A program made the translations under genes and the position numbers. DNA of 64,000 nucleotides from Knoellia sp. p5-6-4. GTDB lineage: Bacteria > Actinomycetota > Actinomycetes > Actinomycetales > Dermatophilaceae. The notes under the pieces are model-generated. The model did no database searches and was not told the DNA's origin. It worked only from the letters and a program-made list of their open reading frames with translations. This document shows positions 10,065 through 26,566 of this stretch, in pieces; the stretch's first letter is position 1, and each line of letters opens with the position of its first letter. The stretch is from assembly GCF_029222705.1 (NCBI RefSeq), contig NZ_JARGZF010000002.1, forward strand, positions 1,054,001 through 1,118,000. The letters are read 5' to 3'.

Positions 10065-10852
10065 TCGACCGTCACCGCCGCGTGGTCGCTCCAGCGCTGG
10101 TCGTAGGCGGCGGCCCGGCCCACGCTCGCGCTCACCGCCGTCTTGGCGAGGGCACGGCTGGCGACCTGGTAGTCGATCCGCCACCCCGCGTCGTTGTCGA
10201 AGGCCTTCCCCCGCCACGATCACCACGTGTAGGGACCCGGGCCGGGTCCGTGCAGCTCCCGGTGCGCGTCGACCCACTCACCGAACTCGAACCACCGGTC
10301 GAAGTAGGCCCGCTCCTGCGGGAGGAAGCCGGACTTCTTGAGGTTGCCCTTCCAGTTCTTCAGGTCGTCCTCGCGGTGCGCGACGTTGAGGTCACCGGTC
10401 ACCACAGCCAGCGAGCCGGCCGCGGCCCAGGCCTCGAGCCGGTCGGTGATGGCGTCGAGGAAGCGGTACTTCTCGAGCTGGCGCGGGGTGTCCGCGTCGC
10501 CGGTGTGCACGTACGTCGAGACCACGGTGACCGCACCGGCCGGGCTGGCGAGATCGACCTCCACCCAGCGGCCGCTGCTGGCAAACTCCAGCGGCCCCAC
10601 CCCCACCTGCACGCGCAGCGGCACTGCCCGGCTCACGACCGCGACGCCGGCCCGCCCCTTGTCGGCAGCCTCGGTGTGGGCCACGTGCCAGTCCCCTAGC
10701 CCGGCTTCCTCGAGGACCTGCGAAAGCTGGGCGTCGGTGGCCCGGACCTCCTGCAGGCACAGGACGTCGGCGCCCTGCTCCGCGAGCCACTGCACCCCGC
10801 CGCGGCGGGCGCAGGCTCGGATCCCGTTGACGTTGGCCGTGATCACACGCAT
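10049..10852 (-). pseudogene. xth: Exonuclease III gene interrupted by an in-frame TGA
   Basis: Exonuclease III (AP endonuclease) starts normally, MRVITANVNGIRAC, with the catalytic LQEVRA and GDLNVAH segments intact. At 10220-10222 a TGA replaces the second Trp codon of the usual YTWWSWRG. Reading on in the same frame gives SWRGKAFDNDAGWRIDYQ and RWSDHAAVTVDYDLG, then a proper stop at 10049. Everything after codon 210 of 267 is therefore lost, including the RIDY Asp and the SDH His that the active site needs. One G-to-A change would explain it. It is either a real recent nonsense mutation or a sequencing error. Confidence 0.85.
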
Positions 10853-10902
10853 GTCCCCATTGTCCGCACTCGGCGCCGAGCTCCCGCACTAGGGTGGCCG
10901 CC

Positions 10903-12426
10903 ATGGCTGACGAGACCGCTGACACCCGCCCCGCGCCGGCCCCGTCCACCGGGCAGGCCGCCGACCAGGACGGCCACACCGTGACCACCACCCCGGCGCC
11001 GCCCGAGGACGACGTGGTCAGCACCCGGCACACCCTCCGGGTCGGCCGGCGCACCCTGCGCTACACCGCCACCACCGGACGCGTGGTGCTGCGCGACGAG
11101 GTCTTCGAGGACGGGAAGTTCACCGGCTTCAAACCCAAGGCCGAGATGTCGCTGACCGCCTACGTCGTCGACGCGCCGGCGGGGCAGAACCGTCCGGTGA
11201 CCTTCGCCTTCAACGGCGGCCCCGGCTCGTCCTCGGTGTGGCTGCACCTCGGCCTGTTCGGGCCCCGTCGTGTCGTGATGGGTGACGTCGGTGAGCTGGT
11301 GGCACCGCCCTACGCACTCGAGGACAACGCGCAGTCGATGCTGGCCGTGAGCGACCTCGTCTTCATCGACCCGGTGTCCACCGGCTACTCGCGCGCCGTC
11401 GAGGGCGGCACCGCCAAGGAGTACCACGGCTACAGCGGCGACATCGAGAGCGTCGGCGAGCTGATCCGCCTGTGGACCACGCGGCACAACCGCTGGATGT
11501 CGCCGAAGTTCCTGGCCGGCGAGTCCTACGGAACGCTGCGGGCGGCGGCCCTGGCCGAGCACCTGCAGTCCCGTCACGGCATGTACCTCAACGGCGTCAT
11601 GCTCATCTCCAGCGTGCTCGACCTCGGCTCCATCGGGCTGCACGAGCCGGAGGACCGCGGGTACGCCAACTTCCTGCCCACCTACGCCGCCGTCGCGCAC
11701 TACCACGGCAAGCACGGCCGCCGGAGCCTGCGCAGCGTGCTCGCCGAGGCCGAGGCCTATGCCTCCCGGGACTACCCGTGGGTGCTCTCCCGCGGCAACC
11801 GGCTCACCCGCGCCGAGCGCACGGAGGCCGTCAGCACGCTCGCCCGCCTCACCGGGCTCAGCGAGGACTACGTCGAGCGCGCCGACCTGCGCATCGAGCA
11901 CGTGCGGTTCTTCACCGAGCTGCTGCGCGAGCAGCGCCTCGCCGTGGGCCGCCTCGACAGCCGGTTCACCGGTCCCCTGGGCAGTGCCCTGGCCGAGGCG
12001 TACGACGCCGACCCGAGCCACGACGCCATCGCCGGCCCGTACGCCGCAGCCTGGAACCACTACGTGCGCAGCGAGCTCGAGTACAAGAACGACCTGCCCT
12101 ACGTGCAGATCTCGGCCAAGGCCCACGAGGAGTGGTCCTACAAGGAGTTCGAGGGTCGTGCCGTCAACGCAGCCCCCAAGCTGGCCCGGGCGATGCGCGC
12201 CAACCCGCACCTGCGCGTGCACGTCGCCTACGGCTACCACGACGGCGCCACCCCGTACTTCGCGGCCCAGGACGTCATCGCGCACCTGCAGGTCCCACAG
12301 GCGCTGACGGCGAACATCGAGCATGTCTACTACGAGGCGGGGCACATGATGTACGTCCACGAGCCCAGCCGGCTGCAGCAGAGCAAGGATCTCGCGGACT
12401 TCGTCACCAGGGCCAGCCAGCCCTGA
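10903..12426 (+). CDS. Serine carboxypeptidase, S10 family
   Basis: A 507-residue alpha/beta-hydrolase peptidase that removes C-terminal residues from peptides. The oxyanion segment is FNGGPGSSSVWLHLG near residue 104. The catalytic triad is visible as Ser208 in GESYGT, Asp447 in YHDGATPY and His481 in AGHMMYVHEP. No signal peptide is seen; the N-terminus is a charged, Pro/Thr-rich stretch, so the protein is likely cytoplasmic. TAGGGT lies exactly 7 bases before the ATG at 10903, which suggests a leaderless transcript and decides this start over the GTG 9 bases upstream. It is divergent from xth. Confidence 0.85.
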   Translation: MADETADTRPAPAPSTGQAADQDGHTVTTTPAPPEDDVVSTRHTLRVGRRTLRYTATTGRVVLRDEVFEDGKFTGFKPKAEMSLTAYVVDAPAGQNRPVTFAFNGGPGSSSVWLHLGLFGPRRVVMGDVGELVAPPYALEDNAQSMLAVSDLVFIDPVSTGYSRAVEGGTAKEYHGYSGDIESVGELIRLWTTRHNRWMSPKFLAGESYGTLRAAALAEHLQSRHGMYLNGVMLISSVLDLGSIGLHEPEDRGYANFLPTYAAVAHYHGKHGRRSLRSVLAEAEAYASRDYPWVLSRGNRLTRAERTEAVSTLARLTGLSEDYVERADLRIEHVRFFTELLREQRLAVGRLDSRFTGPLGSALAEAYDADPSHDAIAGPYAAAWNHYVRSELEYKNDLPYVQISAKAHEEWSYKEFEGRAVNAAPKLARAMRANPHLRVHVAYGYHDGATPYFAAQDVIAHLQVPQALTANIEHVYYEAGHMMYVHEPSRLQQSKDLADFVTRASQP

Positions 12427-12484
12427 CCGACCCCTCGTCCACCACACACCGACTGGGGCTGTGCAGAGAGAACGCAGAATGCAG

Positions 12485-12514
12485 AAAGGCCCCGCACTCA
12501 TGTGCGGGGCCTTT
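12485..12514. terminator. Bidirectional terminator between S10 peptidase and rRNA operon
   Basis: A perfect 13-bp stem, AAAGGCCCCGCAC with its complement, encloses the loop TCAT. On the minus strand it lies just past the 5S 3' end and is followed by a T-rich run, so it can end the rRNA transcript. On the plus strand it sits about 60 bp after the peptidase gene. Confidence 0.85.
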
Positions 12515-12526
12515 CCGTCAAAGTAT

Positions 12527-12645
12527 GTTCGGCTGCGTCCTACTCTCCCACACCGTCACCAGTGCAGTACCATCGGCGCTGAAGGGCTTAGCTTCCGGGT
12601 TCGGAATGGGACCGGGCGTTTCCCCTTCGCTATGACAGCCGAAAC
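12527..12645 (-). rRNA. rrf: 5S ribosomal RNA
   Basis: On the minus strand the sequence opens GTTTCGGCTGTCATAGC and closes with GACGCAGCCGAAC, so its two ends pair. The interior holds the conserved CCGAACCCGGAAGCTAAGCC. The length of about 118 nt is normal. The ends are placed by pairing and may be off by a base or two. It is the last gene of the rrn operon, about 85 bp after the 23S gene. Confidence 0.93.
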
Positions 12646-12729
12646 TCTATGGAGATGTCAATCAGGTGTTTCCTGGTTCCCGACCGTGTCTCGGGAACCG
12701 CACAGTGGACGCGAAGCTAAATCTTATGA

Positions 12730-17745
<5,016 letters not shown>

Positions 17746-17955
17746 TTCAGCACCACACCCAGCCCAAAAGACCAGGCGCGGAAACCAGAACCCGTAAAGG
17801 GTTTAAATCACTAGCTGAGCAAGAACAACCAGCGAAATCGCTGTTTGATCGTTGTCAACCAAAGGAAAATCGAATCGAAAAGCACATCCCCAACCATCAA
17901 GCTGGTTCAGACACCCCTCGAGACGAGGTAATTGGCATCGATTTTTGACACGCTG

Positions 17956-17969
17956 TTGAGTTCTCAAGG
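17956..17969 (-). promoter_or_regulatory. rRNA leader processing or antitermination motif
   Basis: CCTTGAGAACTCAA on the minus strand, 210 bp before the 16S 5' end. It contains the small inverted repeat TTGAG-AA-CTCAA and shares TTGAGAACT with the 16S-23S spacer. The surrounding leader (17746-18026) is transcribed spacer without genes. Confidence 0.5.
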
Positions 17970-18026
17970 TTCGGACGCGCACCATTCACTTCGCTTTTCA
18001 GCGGGAGTGTCCGGGGCAACCCTTCT

Positions 18027-18056
18027 AAGTTACTCGCTTCGCAACTTGGGCGTCAA
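18027..18056 (-). promoter_or_regulatory. rRNA operon promoter
   Basis: On the minus strand TTGACG (18051-18056) and TAACTT (18027-18032) are separated by 18 bp, about 280 bp upstream of the 16S gene. This is a good sigma-70-type match in the right place and orientation. Other promoters may lie further upstream. Confidence 0.6.
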
Positions 18057-18130
18057 ATCCGGCTCCTTCGTGAGGAGCGACCGGATCGAGCGCGCTTGGC
18101 GTTCGGCGATGGCACAACTGTAGCACCGTT

Positions 18131-18382
18131 TCCGGGGGCCTGTGACCACCCCCGGGCGGAGCCCCGACCGAGCGGTCGGCAGGCGACGGTCGGCTCCGCG
18201 CTGACCTGCGCGAACGCACCTCCGGAGCGCTGCAGGGCGCCCCGGCGAGCTGCCCCGAGCGGCTCCCGCTGCCCCCGGCGTCCGGCTTCCCCGACAACTC
18301 GGCCACGCGGCATACCCAGGAGGACAGTGGTGACAGGGACACCTGGTCGCGCCCCGCGGCCCACCGGGGAGGGGAGGGAACC
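18131..18382. other. Gene-free stretch between rRNA promoter and aquaporin remnant
   Basis: About 250 bp of GC-rich sequence with open frames in several directions but no recognisable protein, RNA or repeat. One CGGCATAC octamer is at about 18309. It borders the decayed aquaporin gene and may be further decay debris; I see nothing that shows this directly. Confidence 0.4.
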
Positions 18383-21040
<2,658 letters not shown>

Positions 21041-21061
21041 CCGCAGCGCACCACCCACCCC

Positions 21062-21105
21062 GGTATGCCGGGTGGTCACCACGCGTGGTGACCACCCGGC
21101 ATACC
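21062..21105. terminator. Perfect 44-bp palindrome, shared terminator of icd and photolyase
   Basis: Two 22-base arms are exact reverse complements with no loop between them. The left arm is GGTATGCCGGGTGGTCACCACG and the right arm is its mirror. It begins 21 bp after the icd stop and overlaps the last codons and the stop of the photolyase gene, so it can end both convergent transcripts. Both outer ends are the GGTATGCC word that recurs across the window. Confidence 0.7.
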
Positions 21106-22602
21106 TGTCTGAGGGTGCCGGTCAGGGGCCGCGTCGCCGCGGGACCGCTCCTGCGCGACGAGGTCCTCGAGGTCCGCGAGGCGGTGGCGCTGCTGGAGCG
21201 GGCGGGCGAGGCGCGGGTTGCCCTCGAGCCGCTCCGCGTTGCGGTCGAGGTAGGCCCAGTAACCGGCGGTGAACGGGCACGCGTGCTCCCCCGCCCTGAC
21301 CTTGGGGTCGTAGCGGCAGCCGCCGCAGTAGTCAGACATCTTGTTGATGTAGGCGCCGCCGGCGACGTAGGGCTTGGTCGCCATCGCGCCACCGTCGGCG
21401 TGCTGGCTCATGCCGACCACGTTGGCCGGCATGACCCAGTCGTAGCCGTCGACGAACCGGGTCTGGAACCACTCCGTCAGCTCGTCCGGGTCGTAGCCGC
21501 GCTGCGCGGCCCAGCTGCCGAGGACCATCAGGCGCGGGATGTGGTGCACCCACCCCCGGTCCCGCACACCGGCCAGCACGTCGTGCAGACAGGCGGCGTC
21601 GACCGCGTCGGCGTCGAGGTCGTCGAACCAGGGCGGGAGTGGCTCATGCGCCGCGAAGGCGTTGCGCCGCCGGTAGGTCGGGCCGAAGTGCCAGTAGAGG
21701 TGCCAGACGTACTCGCGCCACCCGATGACCTGGCGCACGAAGCCCTCGACCGACGCCAGCGGCGCCTGCCCCTCCTCGTACGCCCGGACCGCACGGCGCA
21801 CCACCTCGACCGGGTCCAGCAGGCCCAGGTTCAGCGTCGGGGAGAGAAGGCTGTGGGCCATCGCCCAGTCGCCCCGGAGCATGGCGTCCTCGTGCGGCCC
21901 GAAAGCCGGCAGGCGTTCGGTGACGAAGCGCTCGAGCGCCGTGACGGCCTCGCGGCGCGTGGCGGCGAAGAGCCTCGGACCGTCGCTGCCGACGGTGCTC
22001 ACGACGCCGTCGCGCTCCCAGCGGTCGAGGTCCTCTCGCACCTGCGCGTCGATCTCGTCCTCCCGCGGGCGGTAGGGCGCCGGCACGTCGAGGTGGTCCC
22101 GCCCCTTGGGCGGCGGCTCCCGGTTGTCCTGGTCGAACGACCAGCGCCCGCCGACGGGACGGCCGTCGTCGACGAGCAGGTCGAGCCTTTGGCGCTGGAA
22201 CCGGTAGAAGTCCTCCATGCGCAGCCGGCGGCGACCACCGGCCCACTGGGCGAAGTCGGCGCGGGCGAGGCTGAAGCCGGGTGTCGGGTCGACCGCCTCG
22301 ACGCGGCCGTCCTCGAGCAGGCGGTGGACGAGGTCGGCCGCCGCACGCGAGGTCGGTTCGTGGGCCCGCACGGTCTCACCGAGCTGGTCGAGGGCCTCGG
22401 CGTACGTGCGCGTGCGCAGCAGCACCGCGGAGTCACCGAGCTCGGCCGCCCGGTGCCGCAGGACCGACAGGAGCAGGTGCAGCTTCTGCCGGTGGTACCG
22501 GCGCCGGGCCAGCGCTGCGGTGCTCTCGACGAGCAGGACGCCCTCGCGCCCCGACCGGAAGTGCGGACCCAGCTGGTCGGCGAAGAGCCAGCGCCGGGTC
22601 AT
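21076..22602 (-). CDS. Iron-sulfur photolyase/cryptochrome (PhrB, 6-4 photolyase type)
   Basis: A 508-residue flavoprotein of the FeS-BCP family, whose studied members repair UV (6-4) photoproducts with light. The N-terminus (MTRRWLFADQLGPHF) is the DPRP-type antenna domain. The C-terminal half has VRQVIGWREYVWHLYW and SHNM-like sequence (PANVVGMSQHADGG). The Cys pattern MSDYCGGCRYDPK, followed by HACPF, supplies [4Fe-4S] ligands. The ATG at 22602 is chosen because GGGGAGG stands 9 bases upstream. The last residues are encoded inside the 44-bp palindrome. Confidence 0.88.
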   Translation of the reverse strand: MTRRWLFADQLGPHFRSGREGVLLVESTAALARRRYHRQKLHLLLSVLRHRAAELGDSAVLLRTRTYAEALDQLGETVRAHEPTSRAAADLVHRLLEDGRVEAVDPTPGFSLARADFAQWAGGRRRLRMEDFYRFQRQRLDLLVDDGRPVGGRWSFDQDNREPPPKGRDHLDVPAPYRPREDEIDAQVREDLDRWERDGVVSTVGSDGPRLFAATRREAVTALERFVTERLPAFGPHEDAMLRGDWAMAHSLLSPTLNLGLLDPVEVVRRAVRAYEEGQAPLASVEGFVRQVIGWREYVWHLYWHFGPTYRRRNAFAAHEPLPPWFDDLDADAVDAACLHDVLAGVRDRGWVHHIPRLMVLGSWAAQRGYDPDELTEWFQTRFVDGYDWVMPANVVGMSQHADGGAMATKPYVAGGAYINKMSDYCGGCRYDPKVRAGEHACPFTAGYWAYLDRNAERLEGNPRLARPLQQRHRLADLEDLVAQERSRGDAAPDRHPQTGMPGGHHAW

Positions 22603-22692
22603 GGCCAGCATCCTCCCCGACTTCGCGGACCACCGCCCGGCGACCCGAGGCACCTGTTGACGGGTGACGACCCGGGACACCTGTCACCGGTG

Positions 22693-23484
22693 CTACGGGA
22701 AGGACATCTCGCCGTTGCGGTCGCTCACGGGCAGCGGTGCCTCCGGCACGTGGAGGCGCGCGGACTCGTCCTTCTCACGTTGCAGGAAGTCGAAGGCCGT
22801 TCGGGTGCTCTCGAAGAACTGCGCCGGGAAGATGATGGTGGAGTTCTTCTCGACGGCGATCTCGGAGAGCACCTGCAGGTTGCGCAGCTGGAGCGCAATG
22901 GGGCTCCTGGCGATCACGTCGGCGGCCTCGGCGAGCTTGCCGACGCTGAGGGCCTCGCCCTCGGCGGCGATGATCTTGGCGCGCTTCTCCCGCTCGGCCT
23001 CCGCCTGCTTGGCCATCGCCCGCTGCATCGACGACGGCAGCTCGATGTCCTTGAGCTCGACCAGCTGCACGAGCACTCCCCACTGCTCCGTCGTGACGTC
23101 CAGGACCCGCTTGATGGCCTCGTTGAGCGCCTCGGTGTTGCTGAGCACCTCGTCGAGGGTGGAGCGGCCGACCATGTTGCGGACGGTCGTCTGGGCGTAC
23201 TGGCCGACGGCGGACTCGACGTTCTCGATCTCGATGATGGAGCGCACCGGGTCGACCCGCCGGAAGTAGGCGACCGCGGCCACGCCGATGGAGACGTTGT
23301 CCTGCGTGATGATCTGCTGCGACGGGATCGGCATGGTGACCGTCCGCAGGCTCACCTTCTCCATGCGGTCGACCAGCGGGATCATGAACCGCATCCCGGG
23401 CTCCCGGACGTTGCGCAGCCTCCCCAGCCGGAACACCACGCCACGCTCGTACTGCCTCACCACGGCGACACCCAGCCTCGGCAT
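22693..23484 (-). CDS. Slipin/stomatin-like SPFH (band 7) protein
   Basis: A 263-residue SPFH-domain protein ([20 protein letters not shown] at the start, then a long SPFH fold and a coiled coil near 170-200 with [20 protein letters not shown]). Slipins scaffold membrane microdomains. The hydrophobic N-terminal hairpin that usually precedes this domain is missing: only about 12 residues come before RQYERG. The ATG at 23484 has AGGAGG 8 bases upstream, so the short N-terminus seems real. No NfeD partner gene is next to it. Confidence 0.85.
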   Translation of the reverse strand: MPRLGVAVVRQYERGVVFRLGRLRNVREPGMRFMIPLVDRMEKVSLRTVTMPIPSQQIITQDNVSIGVAAVAYFRRVDPVRSIIEIENVESAVGQYAQTTVRNMVGRSTLDEVLSNTEALNEAIKRVLDVTTEQWGVLVQLVELKDIELPSSMQRAMAKQAEAEREKRAKIIAAEGEALSVGKLAEAADVIARSPIALQLRNLQVLSEIAVEKNSTIIFPAQFFESTRTAFDFLQREKDESARLHVPEAPLPVSDRNGEMSFP

Positions 23485-23569
23485 CGTCACCACCTCCTGG
23501 AGTCACCTCCACGCTTCGGCGGTGTCGGCTCCTGCTGCCAGAGTCCTAGGTCCCCCGACCGGCAGGGGC

Positions 23570-24559
23570 TCAGCGCTCGTTGAAGCGCCTCGCGGCCCGC
23601 TCGCCGAGCACCGTGAGGCCGCGCACGACCCGCGCAGCGCCGTCGCCGAGCCGCCGCTCGGCCTCGCGACCCTCGAGCGTGCCAGTGGCGCCCTCAGCGG
23701 GCGGGGCCGGCAGCAGCCGTGCCATGAGCCCCATGACGCGCATCGTGGTGGCGGGAGCCAACCCGGCCACCCGCATCCTGACCTTCGCGAGCGGGGTGAG
23801 CACGACGAGGGGTCGGCCGCGCAGCACGCCGTCGACGATCTTCGACGCCGCGCGCTCGGCGTCCATGGAGACCAGCGGCAGCGACGCTCCCGCCGCGAAC
23901 CAGGCGTACTCCGCGGCGTGGTCACCCGTGAAGGTGGCCCGCAGGTGCGAGCCGGTGCGCATCAGCCCGGGCGCGACGGTGGTCACGGTGACGCCCGTGC
24001 CGGCGAGCTCGGACCGCAGGCCCTGCGTGAAGCCCACGGCACCGAACTTCGCCGTCGAGTAGGGCAGCAGGTGGGGCACGCTGACGAAGCCGCCGATGGA
24101 GGTGACCGTGGCGATGTGCCCGCGGCCGCGGTCGCGCATCCGGGGCGCGACGGCGAGCGCGCAGTTGACCGGGCCCCAGAGCATCGTGCCGACCGCCTCC
24201 TGGAAGTGGGCCCGCTCCAGCGACTCGAGCGGCCCGACCTGGATGACGCCGGCCACCACGACCAGGGTGTCGATGGGGCCGAGCCGCGCCTCCGCCCTGC
24301 TGACCATGGTGGTCACCGCGCCGTTGTCGGCGACGTCGCACACCTCCGTGTGCACGTCGGCGCCCCGGCCGCGCAGGTCGGCGGCCGCCTGCTCGAGCGC
24401 GTCGGCGTCGCGCGCGCACACGACGAGGCGGTGGCCGCGCGCGGCCAGCTCACGGGCGATGAGCAGCCCCAGCCCCCGGCTCGCTCCCGCGACCAGCGCG
24501 ATCGGCTTCGGGTCAACCCGGTATGCCGTGCGGCCGGCTCCATCGGCTCCAGTGCTCAC
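23570..24559 (-). CDS. Short-chain dehydrogenase/reductase
   Basis: A 329-residue SDR. The NAD(P)-binding TGxxxGxG motif is GASRGLG near residue 26, the central VVAG is present, the catalytic Ser lies in VTSIGG and the YxxxK is YSTAK near 166. A C-terminal extension of about 80 residues is rich in Arg and Ala and may bind a membrane. The substrate is not readable. It starts with GTG and is divergent from a zinc alcohol dehydrogenase gene. Confidence 0.85.
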   Translation of the reverse strand: MSTGADGAGRTAYRVDPKPIALVAGASRGLGLLIARELAARGHRLVVCARDADALEQAAADLRGRGADVHTEVCDVADNGAVTTMVSRAEARLGPIDTLVVVAGVIQVGPLESLERAHFQEAVGTMLWGPVNCALAVAPRMRDRGRGHIATVTSIGGFVSVPHLLPYSTAKFGAVGFTQGLRSELAGTGVTVTTVAPGLMRTGSHLRATFTGDHAAEYAWFAAGASLPLVSMDAERAASKIVDGVLRGRPLVVLTPLAKVRMRVAGLAPATTMRVMGLMARLLPAPPAEGATGTLEGREAERRLGDGAARVVRGLTVLGERAARRFNER

Positions 24560-24693
24560 CCGGCCAGTCTGCGGTCCACCTGGTCAACCCGCACGCGGTG
24601 CCGGCAACGGGGCGCCTGCTCGAGATGTCGATTCGTGCGCGCTCACCTAGCGTGAACGAGGCGAGCCCAGACAGTCGAGGAAGGGAGCCGACC

Positions 24694-25875
24694 GTGCGTG
24701 CACTGACCTGGCAGGGCAGGGAGAAGCTGAGCGTCGAGACGGTGCCCGACCCGGTCATCAGCGAGCCCACCGACGCGATCGTCAAGGTGACGTCGACGGC
24801 GATCTGCGGCTCTGACCTGCACCTGTACACGGTGCTCGGGCCCTACCTCCACCAGGGCGACATCCTCGGCCACGAGCCCATGGGCGTCGTCGAGGAGGTC
24901 GGCCCCGAGGTCACGCACCTCAAGCCCGGCGACCGGGTGGTGGTGCCGTTCAACATCTCCTGCGGCTCGTGCTGGATGTGCTCGCGCGGCCTGTTCGCCC
25001 AGTGCGAGACCACGCAGAACCGCGCCCACGGCAAGGGCGCCTCCCTGTTCGGTTACACCGAGCTCTACGGGTCGGTGCCCGGCGGGCAGGCGGAGTACCT
25101 GCGCGTGCCGCAGGCCCACTTCGGGCCCATCAAGGTCCCCGACGAGGCGCCTGACGAGCGGTACCTCTACCTCTCCGACATCCTGCCCACCGCGTGGCAG
25201 GGCGTGGCCTACGCCGACGTGCCCGAGGACGGCACGCTGGCGGTGCTCGGACTCGGCCCGGTGGGGCAGCTCGCCGGGCGGATCGGCCTGCACCAGGGAC
25301 GCCGGGTCATCGGCGTCGACCGGGTGCCCGAGCGGCTCGAGCTCGCGCGCATGTACGGCATGGAGACGGTCAACCTCGACGAGGTCGACAACGTGGCCGA
25401 TGCGCTGATCGAGCTGACCGTGGGCCGCGGAGCCGACGGCGTGCTGGACGCGGTCGGGATGGAGGCCCACGGCAACCCCGTCATGGAGACCGCGATCAAG
25501 GCGGTCGGCCTCCTCCCGGACGCCGTGGCGAGGCCGATGGTCGACACGATGGGCACCGACCGCGTCGACGCCCTCACCACCGCCATCAAGGCCGTGCGTC
25601 GCGGCGGGACGGTGTCGGTGAGCGGCGTCTACGGCGGTGAGGTCGACCCGATGCCGCTGATGGAGATGTTCGACCGCGGCATCACGATGCGCCTGGGCCA
25701 GTGCCACGTGAAGCGCTGGATCGGCGAGATCCTGCCCGTCGTGGAGCAGGACGACGACGTCCTGGGTCTCGAGACGCTGGCAACGCACCGGCCGTCGCTC
25801 GAGGAGGCGCCCGCCGCCTACGAGCTGTTCCAGCAGAAGGCCGACGGCTGCATCAAGGTCGTGCTCAAGCCCTGA
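24694..25875 (+). CDS. Zinc-dependent alcohol dehydrogenase, formaldehyde-dehydrogenase-like
   Basis: A 393-residue medium-chain dehydrogenase. The catalytic zinc ligands are in ICGSDLHLY and GHEPMGVVEEVG. The structural zinc site has the Cys pattern CGSCWMCSRG...C near 88-105. The Rossmann motif is VLGLGPVGQLAGR near 187. The insertion and the VYGGEVDPMPLMEMFDRGI segment resemble glutathione-independent formaldehyde dehydrogenases. The GTG start follows GAGGAAGGGA. TAGCGT at 24649 is a possible -10. Confidence 0.87.
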   Translation: MRALTWQGREKLSVETVPDPVISEPTDAIVKVTSTAICGSDLHLYTVLGPYLHQGDILGHEPMGVVEEVGPEVTHLKPGDRVVVPFNISCGSCWMCSRGLFAQCETTQNRAHGKGASLFGYTELYGSVPGGQAEYLRVPQAHFGPIKVPDEAPDERYLYLSDILPTAWQGVAYADVPEDGTLAVLGLGPVGQLAGRIGLHQGRRVIGVDRVPERLELARMYGMETVNLDEVDNVADALIELTVGRGADGVLDAVGMEAHGNPVMETAIKAVGLLPDAVARPMVDTMGTDRVDALTTAIKAVRRGGTVSVSGVYGGEVDPMPLMEMFDRGITMRLGQCHVKRWIGEILPVVEQDDDVLGLETLATHRPSLEEAPAAYELFQQKADGCIKVVLKP

Positions 25876-25881
25876 CGGCGG

Positions 25882-25923
25882 CCGCCGGTCCGGGATCCCT
25901 CGGCACCGCCGGTCCGGGATCCC
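25882..25923. repeat. 18-bp direct repeat containing GGGATCCC, possible terminator
   Basis: CCGCCGGTCCGGGATCCC occurs twice with a 24-bp period between the convergent dehydrogenase and hypothetical genes. GGGATCCC is its own reverse complement, so the two copies can pair as a hairpin; the second is part of the 12-bp palindrome CCGGGATCCCGG. A terminator role is plausible from position. Confidence 0.5.
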
Positions 25924-25930
25924 GGGGCCG

Positions 25931-26566
25931 TCAGGCGCGCCGCTCCATCCAGACCTCGCGGCGGACCTCCGCGAACCAAGCGTGGTCGTCCTTGCTGCCG
26001 TGGGCCATGACGTAGGGCTCCACGGCCTCGAGGTCGCGCAGCAAGTCGCGCTTGCTCTCCGGGATGTGTGCCGCGACCGCGGCATCCATGGCCGAGAGGA
26101 TCCGGCGGGTCGCCTCGTCGTACTGCTTACCGGGGCCGCGCGGGTTGCGCTTCGACAGGTCCCTGCGGAGCCGCTTGAGCATCACCTCGACGTGGGTGCG
26201 CACGAGGGTGAGCCCGAGGTCGGCCCGGCCGTGCTCGGCGAACAGATCGAGCACGGCCTGGGCCGGTTCGTCGGGGAACGGCGAGGTGCTGCTCCAGTAG
26301 CGCTTGGTCCTGGTGAGGTGGTACTTCACCAGTGGCTCCCAAGCGCCCACGGCGGCGTACCGCCGCTGGAGCGGCAGCCGCAGGGCCCAGTCGGTGTCGA
26401 AGTACATCGCCTTTGCCAGGTCGAGGTCGTCCTCCTCGACGCGCATGGTCCGGGACGCCGCGTTGCTGATCTTCTCGAAGTCGACGCGGAAGTCCTTGAA
26501 CCGCGGGCTGGCCCCGGCGACGAAGCGCTCGCCCAGCGCGACGAGGTCGCTCTCGAGGCTGCTCAT
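25931..26566 (-). CDS. Hypothetical protein, 211 residues
   Basis: I do not recognise this protein. It is hydrophilic and mostly helical in look, with many charged pairs (LKRLRRDLSKRNPRGPGKQY), without membrane segments, a signal peptide or cysteine motifs. Repeated Trp and Tyr (KRYWSSTSPFP, EPYVMAHGSKDDHAWF) suggest a folded domain. Its ATG overlaps the stop of the NUDIX-GNAT gene (ATGA), so the two are made together. Codon use is like its neighbours, so I trust that it is coding. Confidence 0.75.
   Translation of the reverse strand: MSSLESDLVALGERFVAGASPRFKDFRVDFEKISNAASRTMRVEEDDLDLAKAMYFDTDWALRLPLQRRYAAVGAWEPLVKYHLTRTKRYWSSTSPFPDEPAQAVLDLFAEHGRADLGLTLVRTHVEVMLKRLRRDLSKRNPRGPGKQYDEATRRILSAMDAAVAAHIPESKRDLLRDLEAVEPYVMAHGSKDDHAWFAEVRREVWMERRA

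Noticed and set aside
10220-10222. Selenocysteine or programmed recoding at the TGA in xth.
   Set aside because: The position is Trp in the family, not Cys, and no hairpin resembling a SECIS follows. A plain nonsense mutation or sequencing error is simpler.
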